This document shows positions 28,784 through 37,647 of a stretch of DNA of 64,000 nucleotides, piece by piece. Position numbers and translations under genes: made by a program. Below the pieces are notes generated by a model, which ran no database searches, was not told the origin of the DNA, and saw only the letters and a program-made list of their open reading frames with translations. Each line of letters begins with the position of its first letter. The stretch's first letter is position 1. Where the stretch lies: contig NZ_BQHI01000028.1 of the NCBI RefSeq assembly GCF_021603585.1, positions 1 through 64,000 on the forward strand, written 5' to 3'. The DNA is from Pseudomonas sputi (lineage in GTDB: Bacteria; Pseudomonadota; Gammaproteobacteria; Pseudomonadales; Pseudomonadaceae).

Positions 28784-29932
28784 ATGGCCCAGTGTTTCAA
28801 CAAACACCCCAGCGATGCCCAGCGCCTGAATCACAGCATCACGCCCGTCGCCGACTGCGAGTGCAATGAAGAGAGGTTGTATGGCGAACGGGTGAGGGTG
28901 ACCGAGGTACCGGTTTTGACGTGCCAGTGCCTTTGGCGTGCCTATCAGCGGGAGGCGGAAAAAATCGTCGCCCCTGACGGCGCGTTGATCGCCGATCCCG
29001 TGCAGCGCAATCGGGCGATCAACGCCGCGTATGCCCGACTGTGGCTGCATGATTCGCGGTTCCAGTGGGCCGGGCTGGCGGCGTTCGCGTCCAAGCAGGT
29101 CGGTTGTGGATTGCTGCATGCGGCGGACAGTATCAAGCTGATCCGCCAGGAGCATGAGGCGCGGCAGCGGGTGCGGGACGGGCGCCGAGAGTCCGGGCTG
29201 CTCACTCCGGACAAAATGCCCCGACAGGCCGAGGACTGGGGGGATTACCAAGAGGCGAGGGCGCGCAACCCTGTGCCTTCGCTGGATTTGCGTACTTCGG
29301 GTGAAGAGCTGTCATTGGTGCAGCAACAGTTCCGGCATGTGTACGACATGATGGCGATGGGCAATACCACGCTGTTTCTGGATGTTTATCCGCTGCATCA
29401 GTTTTATGCGGTGCGAGGGTTGGCGGAGTTGAAGAAGTGTTTGAGGGCACGCGAAGGCATTTATGGGTACGCAAAGTTTCCCGTGCTTTGGCCGGTAAGT
29501 CAGGAAACGCTCCCGTTTGGGAAGGCGTTTGAACAAGTCTTGAATGCCTTCGAGGCCATTGAGGCGGGAAACATTGCCTCAAGCGTGCAACATCTGGCCT
29601 GGCACGAACAGCAAAACATTCTTCAGCCGAGCATCTACGAAAACCGTCAATTGGTAATGCTGCTGCGTAGCAACCATTTTTCCTACGTGACCGGCTTCCC
29701 TTCCGGTGTAGCCCAGGCCATCGAGCTGACCCTCTCCAGTCAATGTCAGCGGGTCGATGACGGTCGCACCATCGATTTTGGCCGCAACCCGCTGGCGGAC
29801 CTGTCCGATCTCGATCAGCGAATGGCGTTTGTCCTGCGGGCCGCAGCCCGTTTTCACCAGATGCTCAATGACAGCAACAGAGACGCACTGGCGCAATCCA
29901 TCCGTGAGATTGCTGCCTTGGAGGGCGCTTGA
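28784..29932 (+). CDS. DUF2515-like protein, first gene of the Hcp cassette
   Basis: From ATG 28784 the product has 382 residues; the frame extends 48 codons further up but with untypical codons and no similarity I recognise. No signal peptide or membrane segment is seen. Conserved-looking blocks are PVLTCQCLWRAYQREAEKIV, RLWLHDSRFQWAGLAAFASK, MMAMGNTTLFLDVYPLHQFY, HLAWHEQQNILQPSIYENRQ and HFSYVTGFPSGVAQAIELTL. I believe these match proteins annotated DUF2515 in other pseudomonads (from memory, not searched). Function is unknown. It overlaps the next gene and sits two genes before hcp, so a T6SS cargo role is possible. AT-richer codons than flanking core genes suggest acquisition. Confidence 0.6.
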   Translation: MAQCFNKHPSDAQRLNHSITPVADCECNEERLYGERVRVTEVPVLTCQCLWRAYQREAEKIVAPDGALIADPVQRNRAINAAYARLWLHDSRFQWAGLAAFASKQVGCGLLHAADSIKLIRQEHEARQRVRDGRRESGLLTPDKMPRQAEDWGDYQEARARNPVPSLDLRTSGEELSLVQQQFRHVYDMMAMGNTTLFLDVYPLHQFYAVRGLAELKKCLRAREGIYGYAKFPVLWPVSQETLPFGKAFEQVLNAFEAIEAGNIASSVQHLAWHEQQNILQPSIYENRQLVMLLRSNHFSYVTGFPSGVAQAIELTLSSQCQRVDDGRTIDFGRNPLADLSDLDQRMAFVLRAAARFHQMLNDSNRDALAQSIREIAALEGA

Positions 29933-30651
29933 TGCGCTTGCGTGCCTGTCTGTCCAGATGGCGTTGTTGGGCATGGCTGGGGTTTTGTGGTGTTTTGGCA
30001 GTGGCTGCTGCACGTCAATTGACACAGCCTCTGTGGGGCGATTCTGTGATCGCCATGTCCGTTGGAGGAACGTATGAATACATGCGTGACCATTCGACCG
30101 CACCCCTCGTTATATGGGGCCATGTTGGCAGGCGCGTCTGGGGTGGCGCTTCCAGGACAGATGCGCGCCTGCGATTTGTCGATCCGCAGTACGGTTTCGA
30201 AACGCCGCTGGCGCGGTTCTTTACGTTCACTTTCAAGGGTGACGTGGTCGGTAATATTCGTATGTCTCCCCAGGTCGAACCGTTGCTGATTGAAGATGCC
30301 TTGAAGGTCGTTCTCGATCTGCAAGCCCAATGGTGCGCGAAAGGGTGGAAACCCATGGGGACGCGGCACAATCCCACCATCGCGGACACCCCCGAGTGGC
30401 GGGCCTTTCTAAGGCCGGGGGTACGGACTGGTACCACTTACTGGAAGGCCGGCGAGCAGTACGAAGCGATGTTGTTTCTTGGACGATTCGCCGACTCCAG
30501 ACACCCCGATCAGGAGCGCTATCTCATCACTCTAGAGCTCAGCAGACCCTGGAGATTCGAGGAAACGGAAGACCTCTACGAAGAACCCCACCCCTTTCCT
30601 TCGCCTCAACCCAAACAAGGAGCAATACCATGCCAACCCCCGCTTTCATGA
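29932..30651 (+). CDS. Membrane-anchored protein of unknown function (possible immunity partner)
   Basis: A 239-residue protein with one N-terminal hydrophobic segment (AWLGFCGVLAVAAARQL, about residues 13-29) after an Arg-rich start, so probably anchored in the inner membrane with the rest in the periplasm. The remainder (FRFV-free, with FETPLARFFTFTFKGDVVGN, DALKVVLDLQAQWCAKGWKP and YEAMLFLGRF) is not recognised. ATG 29932 overlaps the stop of the DUF2515-like gene, and its 3' end overlaps the hcp start by 22 bases, with the hcp ribosome site inside it. Tight coupling to an upstream unknown protein beside hcp resembles effector-immunity layout, which is inference. Confidence 0.55.
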   Translation: MRLRACLSRWRCWAWLGFCGVLAVAAARQLTQPLWGDSVIAMSVGGTYEYMRDHSTAPLVIWGHVGRRVWGGASRTDARLRFVDPQYGFETPLARFFTFTFKGDVVGNIRMSPQVEPLLIEDALKVVLDLQAQWCAKGWKPMGTRHNPTIADTPEWRAFLRPGVRTGTTYWKAGEQYEAMLFLGRFADSRHPDQERYLITLELSRPWRFEETEDLYEEPHPFPSPQPKQGAIPCQPPLS

Positions 30652-31136
30652 CGATCTACGGCAGCCATCAGGGCCTGATCAGCGCCGGTGCCTTCACCGA
30701 ACCGTCGGTGGGCAACAGCTACCAGAACGGGCGTGAGGACAAGATCATGGTTCAGGCCTTCAGCCACGGCATTCTCCTGCCCAACGGCGCGGGTGCCGGG
30801 CGGCGAATGCACAAGCCGCTGGTCATCACCAAAACCATCGACAAAGCGTCGCCGCTGATCCAGGTCGCCCTGTGTTCCGGTGAACGGCTGAGCAAGTGTT
30901 GTCTGGAGTTCTATCGAACATCGGCCCACGGTACTCAGGAGCACTTCTATACGATTGAACTGGAGGACGCGCAGATCGTCAGCGCCGAGGTCTTTATGCC
31001 CGACTGCCAGGACCCAGTCACAGCGCACCTGACACAACGGGAAAAAGTCCACTTCAGTTACCGGCGCATCTACTGGCGGCATGAGATCAGCCGGACAATG
31101 GGCTCGGATGAGTGGCAGAGCGAGGGCCAGGGATGA
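30630..31136 (+). CDS. hcp: Hcp family type VI secretion tube protein
   Basis: A 168-residue Hcp. It opens MPTPAFMTIYGSHQGLISAG and contains GREDKIMVQAFSHGILLPNG, HKPLVITKTIDKASPLIQVA and CCLEFYRTSAHGTQEHFYTI, the conserved strands of the Hcp ring, with a C-terminal KVHFSYRRIYWRHE. Hexameric rings stack into the inner tube of the T6SS and can carry small effectors in their lumen. AAGGAG lies 8 bases before ATG 30630, inside the previous gene. No other T6SS core genes (sheath, baseplate, ClpV) are in the window, so this is an orphan or auxiliary hcp working with a system elsewhere. Confidence 0.92.
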   Translation: MPTPAFMTIYGSHQGLISAGAFTEPSVGNSYQNGREDKIMVQAFSHGILLPNGAGAGRRMHKPLVITKTIDKASPLIQVALCSGERLSKCCLEFYRTSAHGTQEHFYTIELEDAQIVSAEVFMPDCQDPVTAHLTQREKVHFSYRRIYWRHEISRTMGSDEWQSEGQG

Positions 31137-31609
31137 GGCTGGTTCACCATTCGCACCTGACCGAAAACGAGCGCCTGCATGTCTATCCGGTGGATCAGGC
31201 GCTGGAGCGGGTTTGCAAGGTATTGCTGGAAAGGCAACCCCTCGAAGGTCTCGATCAACTGCGGGCAGGCCTGATGCTCGATCTGGACAGCGCAGTGCTG
31301 GAGCACATCGAGCGCGGCGACTGGCGGTTGCTCAGGTCAGAAGCCGATTACAGCGAATGGCCCGTTGCCCAGGCAGCCTTCGATCAGGCGGTGCTCGACC
31401 TGATGAACAATCCACCGGCTCAACCCACCCGAACACCGCGAATCTATCGTCTGGTCGACAGCATGACCGGCGAGCCATTGCCGCTGCAGGCCTACATTGC
31501 AACCATCGATGGGGTTCCCACCCAGCGCCGAACTGATGCCGAGGGCATTGCTCATCTGTTCATGCCGGAGGATGCCGGGCAGATTTCAATGCGAATTTTC
31601 AACGTCTGA
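31133..31609 (+). CDS. Hcp-linked protein with a transthyretin-like C-terminal domain
   Basis: A 158-residue protein whose ATG overlaps the hcp stop (ATGA). Residues 1-95 are helical and unrecognised. From about residue 100, RIYRLVDSMTGEPLPLQAYI then VPTQRRTDAEGIAHLFMP and SMRIFNV look like the small beta-sandwich (transthyretin-like, 'D-x-TGEPL ... TDAEG') found appended to some VgrG and effector proteins. It has no signal peptide. Position suggests a chaperone, adaptor or Hcp-borne cargo. The pattern match is by eye and the function is unproven. Confidence 0.55.
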   Translation: MRLVHHSHLTENERLHVYPVDQALERVCKVLLERQPLEGLDQLRAGLMLDLDSAVLEHIERGDWRLLRSEADYSEWPVAQAAFDQAVLDLMNNPPAQPTRTPRIYRLVDSMTGEPLPLQAYIATIDGVPTQRRTDAEGIAHLFMPEDAGQISMRIFNV

Positions 31610-31746
31610 AGCCTGCGTCTATCCTTTCGTTCACTGACGACCTCCACTTGTTTTTCTCCGCTACCCTGATCGCGGGTGCCCGGTCGAGGCACGTTGTTGT
31701 ATGGTTGTGGTCGAACCGTTGAACCCAAGATTGAAAGGATATCGCC

Positions 31747-32814
31747 ATGCTGGACTGGAAGAACCGCGCGGGCAGCGCGCCTGAACGTGCCGCCGAGCCC
31801 AAGTCGGCCACCCGCAGCTATGTCGGCGGGCTGTTGTTCAGCCGGGCGCTGGCCACGCTGGTCGCCATTTACCTGTTGGTGACCATTGCCCTTGGCTGGT
31901 ACTGGAGCCAGGAGCCGGCGCTGTTTCCCGTCGCGCAGAACGCCCAGGTTGCCGCCGAGAAAGAGGGCAGGCAGATGGTGGTCGGCTACACCACCGTCGA
32001 AACCCTGAAAACCGTTGCCGGCACTTTGCTCGACAAGCCAGGTGGCTACATTTCCAACGACCGTTTCCCGCCTGGCCTGTGGATGGACAACATGCCGAGC
32101 TGGGAATACGGCGTGTTGGTGCAGGTCCGCGACCTGACCCGCGCCTTGCGCAAGGATTTCGCCCGCTCGCAGTCGCAATCGGCTGAAGACGCCGACCTGG
32201 CCAAGGCCGAGCCGCGCTTCAACTTCGACAACAAGAGCTGGATCCTGCCGTCCAGCGAGTCGGAATATCAGGAAGGCATCAATTCCCTGAGCCGTTATCA
32301 GGCGCGCCTGTCCGACCCGGCCCAGAAAAGTGCGTTGTTCTATGCCCGCGCCGACAACCTGAACAACTGGCTGGGTGATGTCGGCACTCGCCTCGGTTCT
32401 CTGTCGCAACGCCTGTCGGCCAGTGTCGGCCGGGTCAAACTCAACACTGCGCTGAAAACCGAAGTGCCGGCGGTGGGTGAAGTGCCGCAGGTCGACGAGG
32501 AAGTGGTCGAGACTCCCTGGATGCAGATCGACAACGTGTTCTATGAGGCCCGTGGCCAGGCCTGGGCGCTGTCGCACCTGCTGCGCGCGATCGAGGTCGA
32601 TTTCGCCGACGTGCTGGCGAAGAAGAACGCGACCGTCAGCGTGCGTCAGATCATCCGTGAGCTGGAAGCGTCTCAGGAACCGGTCTGGAGCCCGATGATC
32701 CTCAACGGCAGCGGCTTCGGTGTGCTGGCCAACCACTCGCTGGTCATGGCCAACTACATTTCCCGGGCCAACGCGGCCGTGATCGATTTGCGTCAACTGC
32801 TCAATCAGGGCTGA
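31747..32814 (+). CDS. DUF2333 family membrane protein
   Basis: A 355-residue protein with a short cytoplasmic tail, one membrane segment (ATLVAIYLLVTIALGWYW, about 36-53) and a long periplasmic region rich in helices (SYHW-free, containing GGYISNDRFPPGLWMDNMPS and NKSWILPSSESEYQEGINSL). These are features of DUF2333, of unknown function, found next to a Nudix gene in Pseudomonas (PA4842 position). It follows the T6SS cassette after 137 bases and is 3 bases from the Nudix gene, so it marks where the conserved core block resumes. Confidence 0.85.
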   Translation: MLDWKNRAGSAPERAAEPKSATRSYVGGLLFSRALATLVAIYLLVTIALGWYWSQEPALFPVAQNAQVAAEKEGRQMVVGYTTVETLKTVAGTLLDKPGGYISNDRFPPGLWMDNMPSWEYGVLVQVRDLTRALRKDFARSQSQSAEDADLAKAEPRFNFDNKSWILPSSESEYQEGINSLSRYQARLSDPAQKSALFYARADNLNNWLGDVGTRLGSLSQRLSASVGRVKLNTALKTEVPAVGEVPQVDEEVVETPWMQIDNVFYEARGQAWALSHLLRAIEVDFADVLAKKNATVSVRQIIRELEASQEPVWSPMILNGSGFGVLANHSLVMANYISRANAAVIDLRQLLNQG

Positions 32815-32817
32815 GTC

Positions 32818-33375
32818 ATGGACGAGAGCGCCAAAGAGGCGGCTCACCGCGCCGCTTCGGATGCCGAACAGATCGCCTGGGTCGACGAGCAGGACAACCT
32901 GCTTGGTGCGCTGGTGCGTTCGGACCTGCGAGAACGCGGACTGATCGGCCGTGGTACCTACATCATGCTGTTCAACTCCGCCGGTGAGCTTTGCGTCCAT
33001 CGGCGTACGTTGAGCAAAGCCATCTATCCCGGTTACTGGGACGTGGCGGCGGGCGGCATGGTGCAGGCGAACGAGACCTACGCCGAGTCGGCGGCCCGTG
33101 AGCTGGAAGAAGAGTTGGGAGTGAGCGGCGTCGAGCTGACGGCTCACGACCACTTCTACTTCGAGGACACCGGCAATCGCCTGTGGTGTTCGGCGTTTTC
33201 GGCCGTGTGGGACGGGCCGCTGATCCTGCAGCCGGAGGAGGTGCTCGAAGCGCGCTTCATTCCCGTCGAGCAGGTCATGCGGGAAATCCGGCAAAAACCT
33301 TATTGCCCGGACTCTCTGGCCGCGTTGCAACGCTATTTGAAGGCGCAACAAAGCGACGTCGCAAAGAACACATAA
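32818..33375 (+). CDS. Nudix hydrolase, YfcD-like
   Basis: A 185-residue Nudix enzyme. The complete Nudix box runs from GGMVQANETYAESAARELEE to ELG (about residues 79-101), with the Glu residues for magnesium. The N-terminal part (WVDEQDNLLGALVRSDLRER) and YWDVAAGG are like YfcD and IPP-isomerase-like Nudix proteins. It probably hydrolyses a nucleoside diphosphate-linked compound; the substrate is unknown. The start is 3 bases after DUF2333, implying one transcript, and a terminator follows its stop. Confidence 0.88.
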   Translation: MDESAKEAAHRAASDAEQIAWVDEQDNLLGALVRSDLRERGLIGRGTYIMLFNSAGELCVHRRTLSKAIYPGYWDVAAGGMVQANETYAESAARELEEELGVSGVELTAHDHFYFEDTGNRLWCSAFSAVWDGPLILQPEEVLEARFIPVEQVMREIRQKPYCPDSLAALQRYLKAQQSDVAKNT

Positions 33376-33380
33376 ATTGG

Positions 33381-33411
33381 CGCCGATTGGCACTTAGCAA
33401 TCGGCGTTTTT
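33381..33411 (+). terminator. Terminator after Nudix gene
   Basis: Perfect 9-bp arms CGCCGATTG (33381-33389) and CAATCGGCG (33398-33406), 8-base loop, then TTTTT, five bases after the stop. Confidence 0.9.
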
Positions 33412-33561
33412 GCCGTTACACTGCGCGACCTTTTCAAGCTGTGCCGGTCCGCTTTCAGGAGCTGATGGCACAGTAGCGCTGCCCCTGCCTGAGTGGGGCT
33501 TCGCGGTCGATAGCCTTGCCCGAGGCTGCGATCAGTCTTTGTCCTCCCGAGAGGATTGCCG

Positions 33562-33933
33562 GTGGCCAAAAAAGCCGCATCCTTCGCCGCCCTGGGCGGC
33601 CTGGTATTTTCCACCGACGCAGGTCGTCATTGCCCGGAATGCAGCAAACCGGTGGACGCCTGTATCTGCAAGCAAACCGTGATTCCGGCCGGCGACGGCA
33701 TTGCCCGCGTGCGCCGCGAGAGCAAGGGTCGTGGCGGCAAGACGGTGACCACCATCACCGGTGTGCCCCTGGCCGAAGACGCACTGAAGGAGCTGGCGAC
33801 AACGTTGAAGAAACGTTGCGGCACTGGCGGTGCGTTGAAAGACGGGGTCATCGAGATTCAGGGCGACCATGTCGAGCTACTGCTGGCCGAACTGATCAAG
33901 CACGGTTTCAAGGCGAAGAAGTCCGGCGGCTAG
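33562..33933 (+). CDS. SUI1/eIF1-like translation factor (YciH family)
   Basis: A 123-residue protein. The N-terminus AKKAASFAALGGLVFSTDAG and a four-Cys knuckle (HCPECSKP and CICKQ) precede the SUI1 fold: RRESKGRGGKTVTTITGVPL, then KKRCGTGGALKDGVIEIQGD. YciH proteins bind the small ribosomal subunit and discriminate initiator tRNA in vitro; the physiological role is unsettled. GTG 33562 is chosen because the family starts with AKKA; a TTG six bases earlier is possible. A terminator separates it from the upstream Nudix gene. Confidence 0.92.
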   Translation: MAKKAASFAALGGLVFSTDAGRHCPECSKPVDACICKQTVIPAGDGIARVRRESKGRGGKTVTTITGVPLAEDALKELATTLKKRCGTGGALKDGVIEIQGDHVELLLAELIKHGFKAKKSGG

Positions 33934-33937
33934 CAGC

Positions 33938-34014
33938 CTCTGTGAAACCCACCGGCGGCTTGATTCAGCTCCAGAGTCCCTGGGTCTGACGTCGTTTCCA
34001 TGGTTTTCACAGAG
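33938..34014. other. Widely spaced inverted repeat downstream of the YciH gene
   Basis: Perfect 10-bp arms CTCTGTGAAA (33938-33947) and TTTCACAGAG (34005-34014) bracket 57 bases. A second inverted repeat GTCAGCG (34047-34053) with CGCTGAC (34067-34073) follows before speA. They could be a terminator pair, an operator for speA, or remnants of a small palindromic element; nothing decides this. Confidence 0.4.
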
Positions 34015-34151
34015 CCTGTTCATGAACGGTTTCTAAACTCAACGCAGTCAGCGCGGTCTACCGCCCCGCTGACGAACCGTCATTTTCATTCTTTAGACTG
34101 CGCCGGCCTGCGATCAGGCGACGCACTATGACTTCTTTATAGGGGACTTCG

Positions 34152-36065
34152 ATGTCCGTACGACGCACACGCAAAGACGATGGCAGCCAATGGACAGTTG
34201 CGGACAGCCGCAGTGTTTACGGGATTCGCCATTGGGGGGCCGGGTATTTCGCGATCAATGACGCCGGTCGCGTCGAAGTTCGTCCGAACGGCCCGAGCAG
34301 CTCGCCTATCGATCTGTTCGAACAAGTCGACCAGTTGCGCAAGAGCGGCTTGTCCCTGCCGCTGCTGGTGCGTTTCCCCGACATTCTGCAAGACCGTGTC
34401 CGTCAGCTGACCGGCGCGTTCGACGCCAACATCGAGCGTCTGGAGTATCAGAGCAAATACACCGCGCTTTACCCGATCAAGGTCAACCAGCAGGAAGCGG
34501 TGATTGAAAACATCATCGCCACCCAGAACGTTTCGATCGGTCTGGAAGCCGGCTCCAAGCCTGAACTGCTGGCGGTGCTGGCGCTGGCGCCGAAGGGCGG
34601 GACCATCGTCTGCAACGGTTACAAGGACCGCGAGTTCATCCGTCTGGCGCTGATGGGCCAGAAGCTCGGCCACAATGTATTCATCGTGATCGAGAAAGAA
34701 TCGGAAGTCGGTCTGGTGATCGAAGAAGCCGCCTCGCTCAAGGTCAAGCCGCAGGTCGGCCTGCGCGTGCGTCTGTCGTCCCTGGCGTCGTCGAAGTGGG
34801 CGGACACCGGTGGCGAGAAATCCAAGTTCGGTCTGTCGGCGGCGCAACTGCTGTCGGTGGTCGAGCGTTTCCGCGCGGCGGGCCTGGATCAGGGCATCCG
34901 TCTGCTGCACTTCCACATGGGTTCGCAGATCGCCAACCTGGCTGACTACCAGCATGGCTTCAAGGAAGCGATCCGTTACTACGGCGAGCTGCGCAACCTC
35001 GGTCTGCCGGTCGATCACATCGACGTCGGTGGTGGCCTGGGTGTGGACTACGACGGTACACACTCGCGCAACGCCAGTTCGATCAACTACGACATGGACG
35101 ATTACGCCGGTGTCGTGGTCGGCATGCTCAAAGAGTTCTGCGACGCGCAGGCCCTGCCGCATCCGCACATCTTCTCCGAAAGCGGCCGCTCGCTGACCGC
35201 GCACCACGCGATGCTGGTGGTGCAGGTGACCGACGTCGAGAAACACAATGACGACGTGCCGCAGATCGAAAACAAGGAAGCGCTGCCGGAAACCGTGCAG
35301 TGGCTGGTTGACCTGCTCGGTCCGACCGACATCGAAATGGTCACCGAGACCTACTGGCGCGCCACCCACTACATGAGCGACGTGGCCGCCCAGTACGCCG
35401 ACGGCAAACTGACCCTGGCCGAGAAAGCCCTGGCCGAGCAGTGCTACTTCGCGGTGTGCCGTCGTCTGCACAACTCGCTGAAGGCGCGTCAGCGTTCGCA
35501 CCGTCAGGTGCTGGACGAACTCAACGACAAGCTGGCCGACAAGTACATCTGCAACTTCTCGGTGTTCCAGAGCCTGCCGGACACCTGGGCGATCGATCAG
35601 GTGCTGCCGATCATCCCGCTGCACCGTCTCGACGAAGAACCGCTGCGTCGCGCGGTGCTGCAGGATCTGACCTGCGACTCCGACGGCAAGATCAACCAGT
35701 ACGTCGACGAGCAGAGCATCGAGACCAGCCTGCCGGTGCACGCGCTGAACGAAGGTGAAGACTACTTGCTGGGCGTGTTCCTGGTCGGGGCCTATCAGGA
35801 AATTCTCGGCGACATGCACAACCTGTTCGGTGACACCGACTCGGTGAACATCTACCAGAACGCCGACGGCAGCGTGTACCACGCCGGCATTGAAACCCAC
35901 GACACCATCGAAGACATGCTGCGCTACGTGCACCTGTCGCCGGAAGAGTTGATGACCCACTACCGCGACAAGTGCGCCAGTGCCCGCATCAGCGCCAGCG
36001 AGCGTACCCAGTTCCTCGATGCATTGCGCCTGGGTCTGACCCGCTCCTCTTACCTGTCTTCCTGA
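34152..36065 (+). CDS. speA: Biosynthetic arginine decarboxylase
   Basis: A 637-residue PLP enzyme that converts arginine to agmatine for putrescine synthesis. The PLP Lys is in [12 protein letters not shown] (about residue 112), the glycine-rich phosphate-binding site in [17 protein letters not shown] near 290, and the acidic C-terminal family tail [15 protein letters not shown] is present. Length is typical. It is the last gene of the block shared with P. aeruginosa (PA4839 position) and is followed by the inserted vgrG locus. Confidence 0.97.
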   Translation: MSVRRTRKDDGSQWTVADSRSVYGIRHWGAGYFAINDAGRVEVRPNGPSSSPIDLFEQVDQLRKSGLSLPLLVRFPDILQDRVRQLTGAFDANIERLEYQSKYTALYPIKVNQQEAVIENIIATQNVSIGLEAGSKPELLAVLALAPKGGTIVCNGYKDREFIRLALMGQKLGHNVFIVIEKESEVGLVIEEAASLKVKPQVGLRVRLSSLASSKWADTGGEKSKFGLSAAQLLSVVERFRAAGLDQGIRLLHFHMGSQIANLADYQHGFKEAIRYYGELRNLGLPVDHIDVGGGLGVDYDGTHSRNASSINYDMDDYAGVVVGMLKEFCDAQALPHPHIFSESGRSLTAHHAMLVVQVTDVEKHNDDVPQIENKEALPETVQWLVDLLGPTDIEMVTETYWRATHYMSDVAAQYADGKLTLAEKALAEQCYFAVCRRLHNSLKARQRSHRQVLDELNDKLADKYICNFSVFQSLPDTWAIDQVLPIIPLHRLDEEPLRRAVLQDLTCDSDGKINQYVDEQSIETSLPVHALNEGEDYLLGVFLVGAYQEILGDMHNLFGDTDSVNIYQNADGSVYHAGIETHDTIEDMLRYVHLSPEELMTHYRDKCASARISASERTQFLDALRLGLTRSSYLSS

Positions 36066-36297
36066 GGCCAGGTTTCGCTTTCATCTGGTTGTCTGAAATT
36101 GTTCCGCCCATCGCGGACGTTTCAGATAACCGGGTGAGACGCTTCTTTTTCTCTTCGCGAAACGGCCTGCTTCCGGGCGAGCAAAGTGACGTCGTCTGCT
36201 TTTCGCGTAGGTCATTTCCGAATTTGTAGTTCGGCCCTCTACTCGGCCATGGGTCTCGGCGAGAATCCCCGCCCGCCCCCCTGTAGAGATTCCCTCC

Positions 36298-37647
36298 ATG
36301 TTCGATCCAGCCGACGAGCCGTCGTTTCGTCTCGATGTAGCGGGCCTGTCCGACTCGCTTGAAGTCCTGGCATTCACGGGTTGCGAAGCCATCAGCGAGC
36401 CTTTTGCGTTCGAGATCGACGTGCTGGTCAATGATCCGCACCTGGACCTTGCCGGGCTGATGTATCGTTCGGCGCGCCTGTGTTTCGGGCCTGGTGACAA
36501 TGGTGTTCACGGGCAGTTGCACAGCCTTGTCCAGCATGAACAAGGACGCGGTGCCCGGTTGTGCCGGGCGCGGCTCGGGCCGCGGTTGAGCTGTCTGGGG
36601 CTGCGCTTCAGCCAACGCATCTTCAGCGACCGCTCGGTGCCGCAGATTCTTGATCAGGTGCTCAGAGAGCACGGCATCAGTGGCAACTGGCGCCGGTTCG
36701 ATCTGCAGGCTGTGTATCCGCCCCGGACATTCTGCACCCAGTACGGCGAGTCGGATCTGCAACTGGTGCAGCGGTTGTGTGGGCAGGCACGCATTCACTA
36801 TCACTTCGAACATGGGAGCCGAGGACATTGCCTGGTGTTCGGGGATGACCCGGCCCGGCTGCCGCGCGCCGGCAATCTGCGATTCGAGGGCGAACAAGGG
36901 GAGCGGTCGCCGACAGTGCGCCGCTGGCAACTGGGCGAGCACGCGTGCCTGCACGCAGAAGGCTCGCGGCGAACACGTACGGCGCAGGGGCACTCCGACT
37001 CGCCAACCCTGCGCAGTGGCCAATGGTTGACGATCTCCGGCGAGCCCCTGGCAGACGCGAATACGCAATGGCTGGTGAGCCGAATCGAGCACCGGGCCGA
37101 TCAGTCACTCGAACCGCCCTACAGCAACAGGATTTTTGCCGCTGACCAGTTATCGACATCCCGGTCATCCGTTGACCACCAGGGGGCGCGCATGTGCAGC
37201 CCGCAACGTGCGTGGGTGGTGTCGGTCGAGGAAGCGCAACCTGATGCCGTGCGGCCGGTGGCCGTTCAGTTCGACTGGCTTTATCAGGGCGAGGGGGCCC
37301 GTCCCAGCCACTGCTGGCTGCCGCTGGCTCCGGCGTTGGCCGATACGCCGATGGCATCATTGAAGGACGGGGTCGAGGTGGTGGTGAGCTTTCTGGAAGG
37401 TGACCCCGAGCGGCCCGTGATCAGTGGCGTCTTGCAGGCCCCGGCACTCACCGAGGCCATCGAGGATGACGCACCGTCACCGCTGCCCGAACACCTGGAT
37501 ATCACGGGCTTGCCTCAATGGTTGAAGGCGGCCGAGCCTTTGTTGTTGCTGTGCCTGATACCGGGGGGCGGCAGTTATCGCCATTGCGCGGCATCACTGT
37601 GCAGCTGTCGATTGGTCGCCGGGCTCAAAACGAGCGACGGAAGATGA
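36298..37647 (+). CDS. vgrG: Short VgrG-type T6SS spike protein with Cys-rich tail
   Basis: A 449-residue protein. The gp27-like part starts FRLDVAGLSDSLEVLAFTGC and includes RIFSDRSVPQILDQVLREHG and RTFCTQYGESDLQLVQRLCG, hallmarks of VgrG. The gp5 OB-fold follows from about 310 (RAWVVSVEEAQPD, WLPLAPALADTPMASLKDG, EGDPERPVISGVL). The long beta-helix needle of typical VgrG (600 or more residues) is absent; instead a ~45-residue tail ends LLCLIPGGGSYRHCAASLCS plus another Cys. Four closely spaced Cys and a His could bind metal or a tip protein. It overlaps the next gene (ATGA). No sheath genes are nearby. Confidence 0.82.
   Translation: MFDPADEPSFRLDVAGLSDSLEVLAFTGCEAISEPFAFEIDVLVNDPHLDLAGLMYRSARLCFGPGDNGVHGQLHSLVQHEQGRGARLCRARLGPRLSCLGLRFSQRIFSDRSVPQILDQVLREHGISGNWRRFDLQAVYPPRTFCTQYGESDLQLVQRLCGQARIHYHFEHGSRGHCLVFGDDPARLPRAGNLRFEGEQGERSPTVRRWQLGEHACLHAEGSRRTRTAQGHSDSPTLRSGQWLTISGEPLADANTQWLVSRIEHRADQSLEPPYSNRIFAADQLSTSRSSVDHQGARMCSPQRAWVVSVEEAQPDAVRPVAVQFDWLYQGEGARPSHCWLPLAPALADTPMASLKDGVEVVVSFLEGDPERPVISGVLQAPALTEAIEDDAPSPLPEHLDITGLPQWLKAAEPLLLLCLIPGGGSYRHCAASLCSCRLVAGLKTSDGR

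Noticed and set aside
31552-35960. Long minus-strand frames opposite DUF2333, Nudix and speA
   Set aside because: Antisense shadows; the plus-strand genes carry clear motifs and good codon bias.
37518-37643. Frameshift joining VgrG to the DUF4123 gene
   Set aside because: The VgrG frame itself continues to a natural stop that overlaps the adaptor start in ATGA, and the alternative frame has no VgrG-like sequence.
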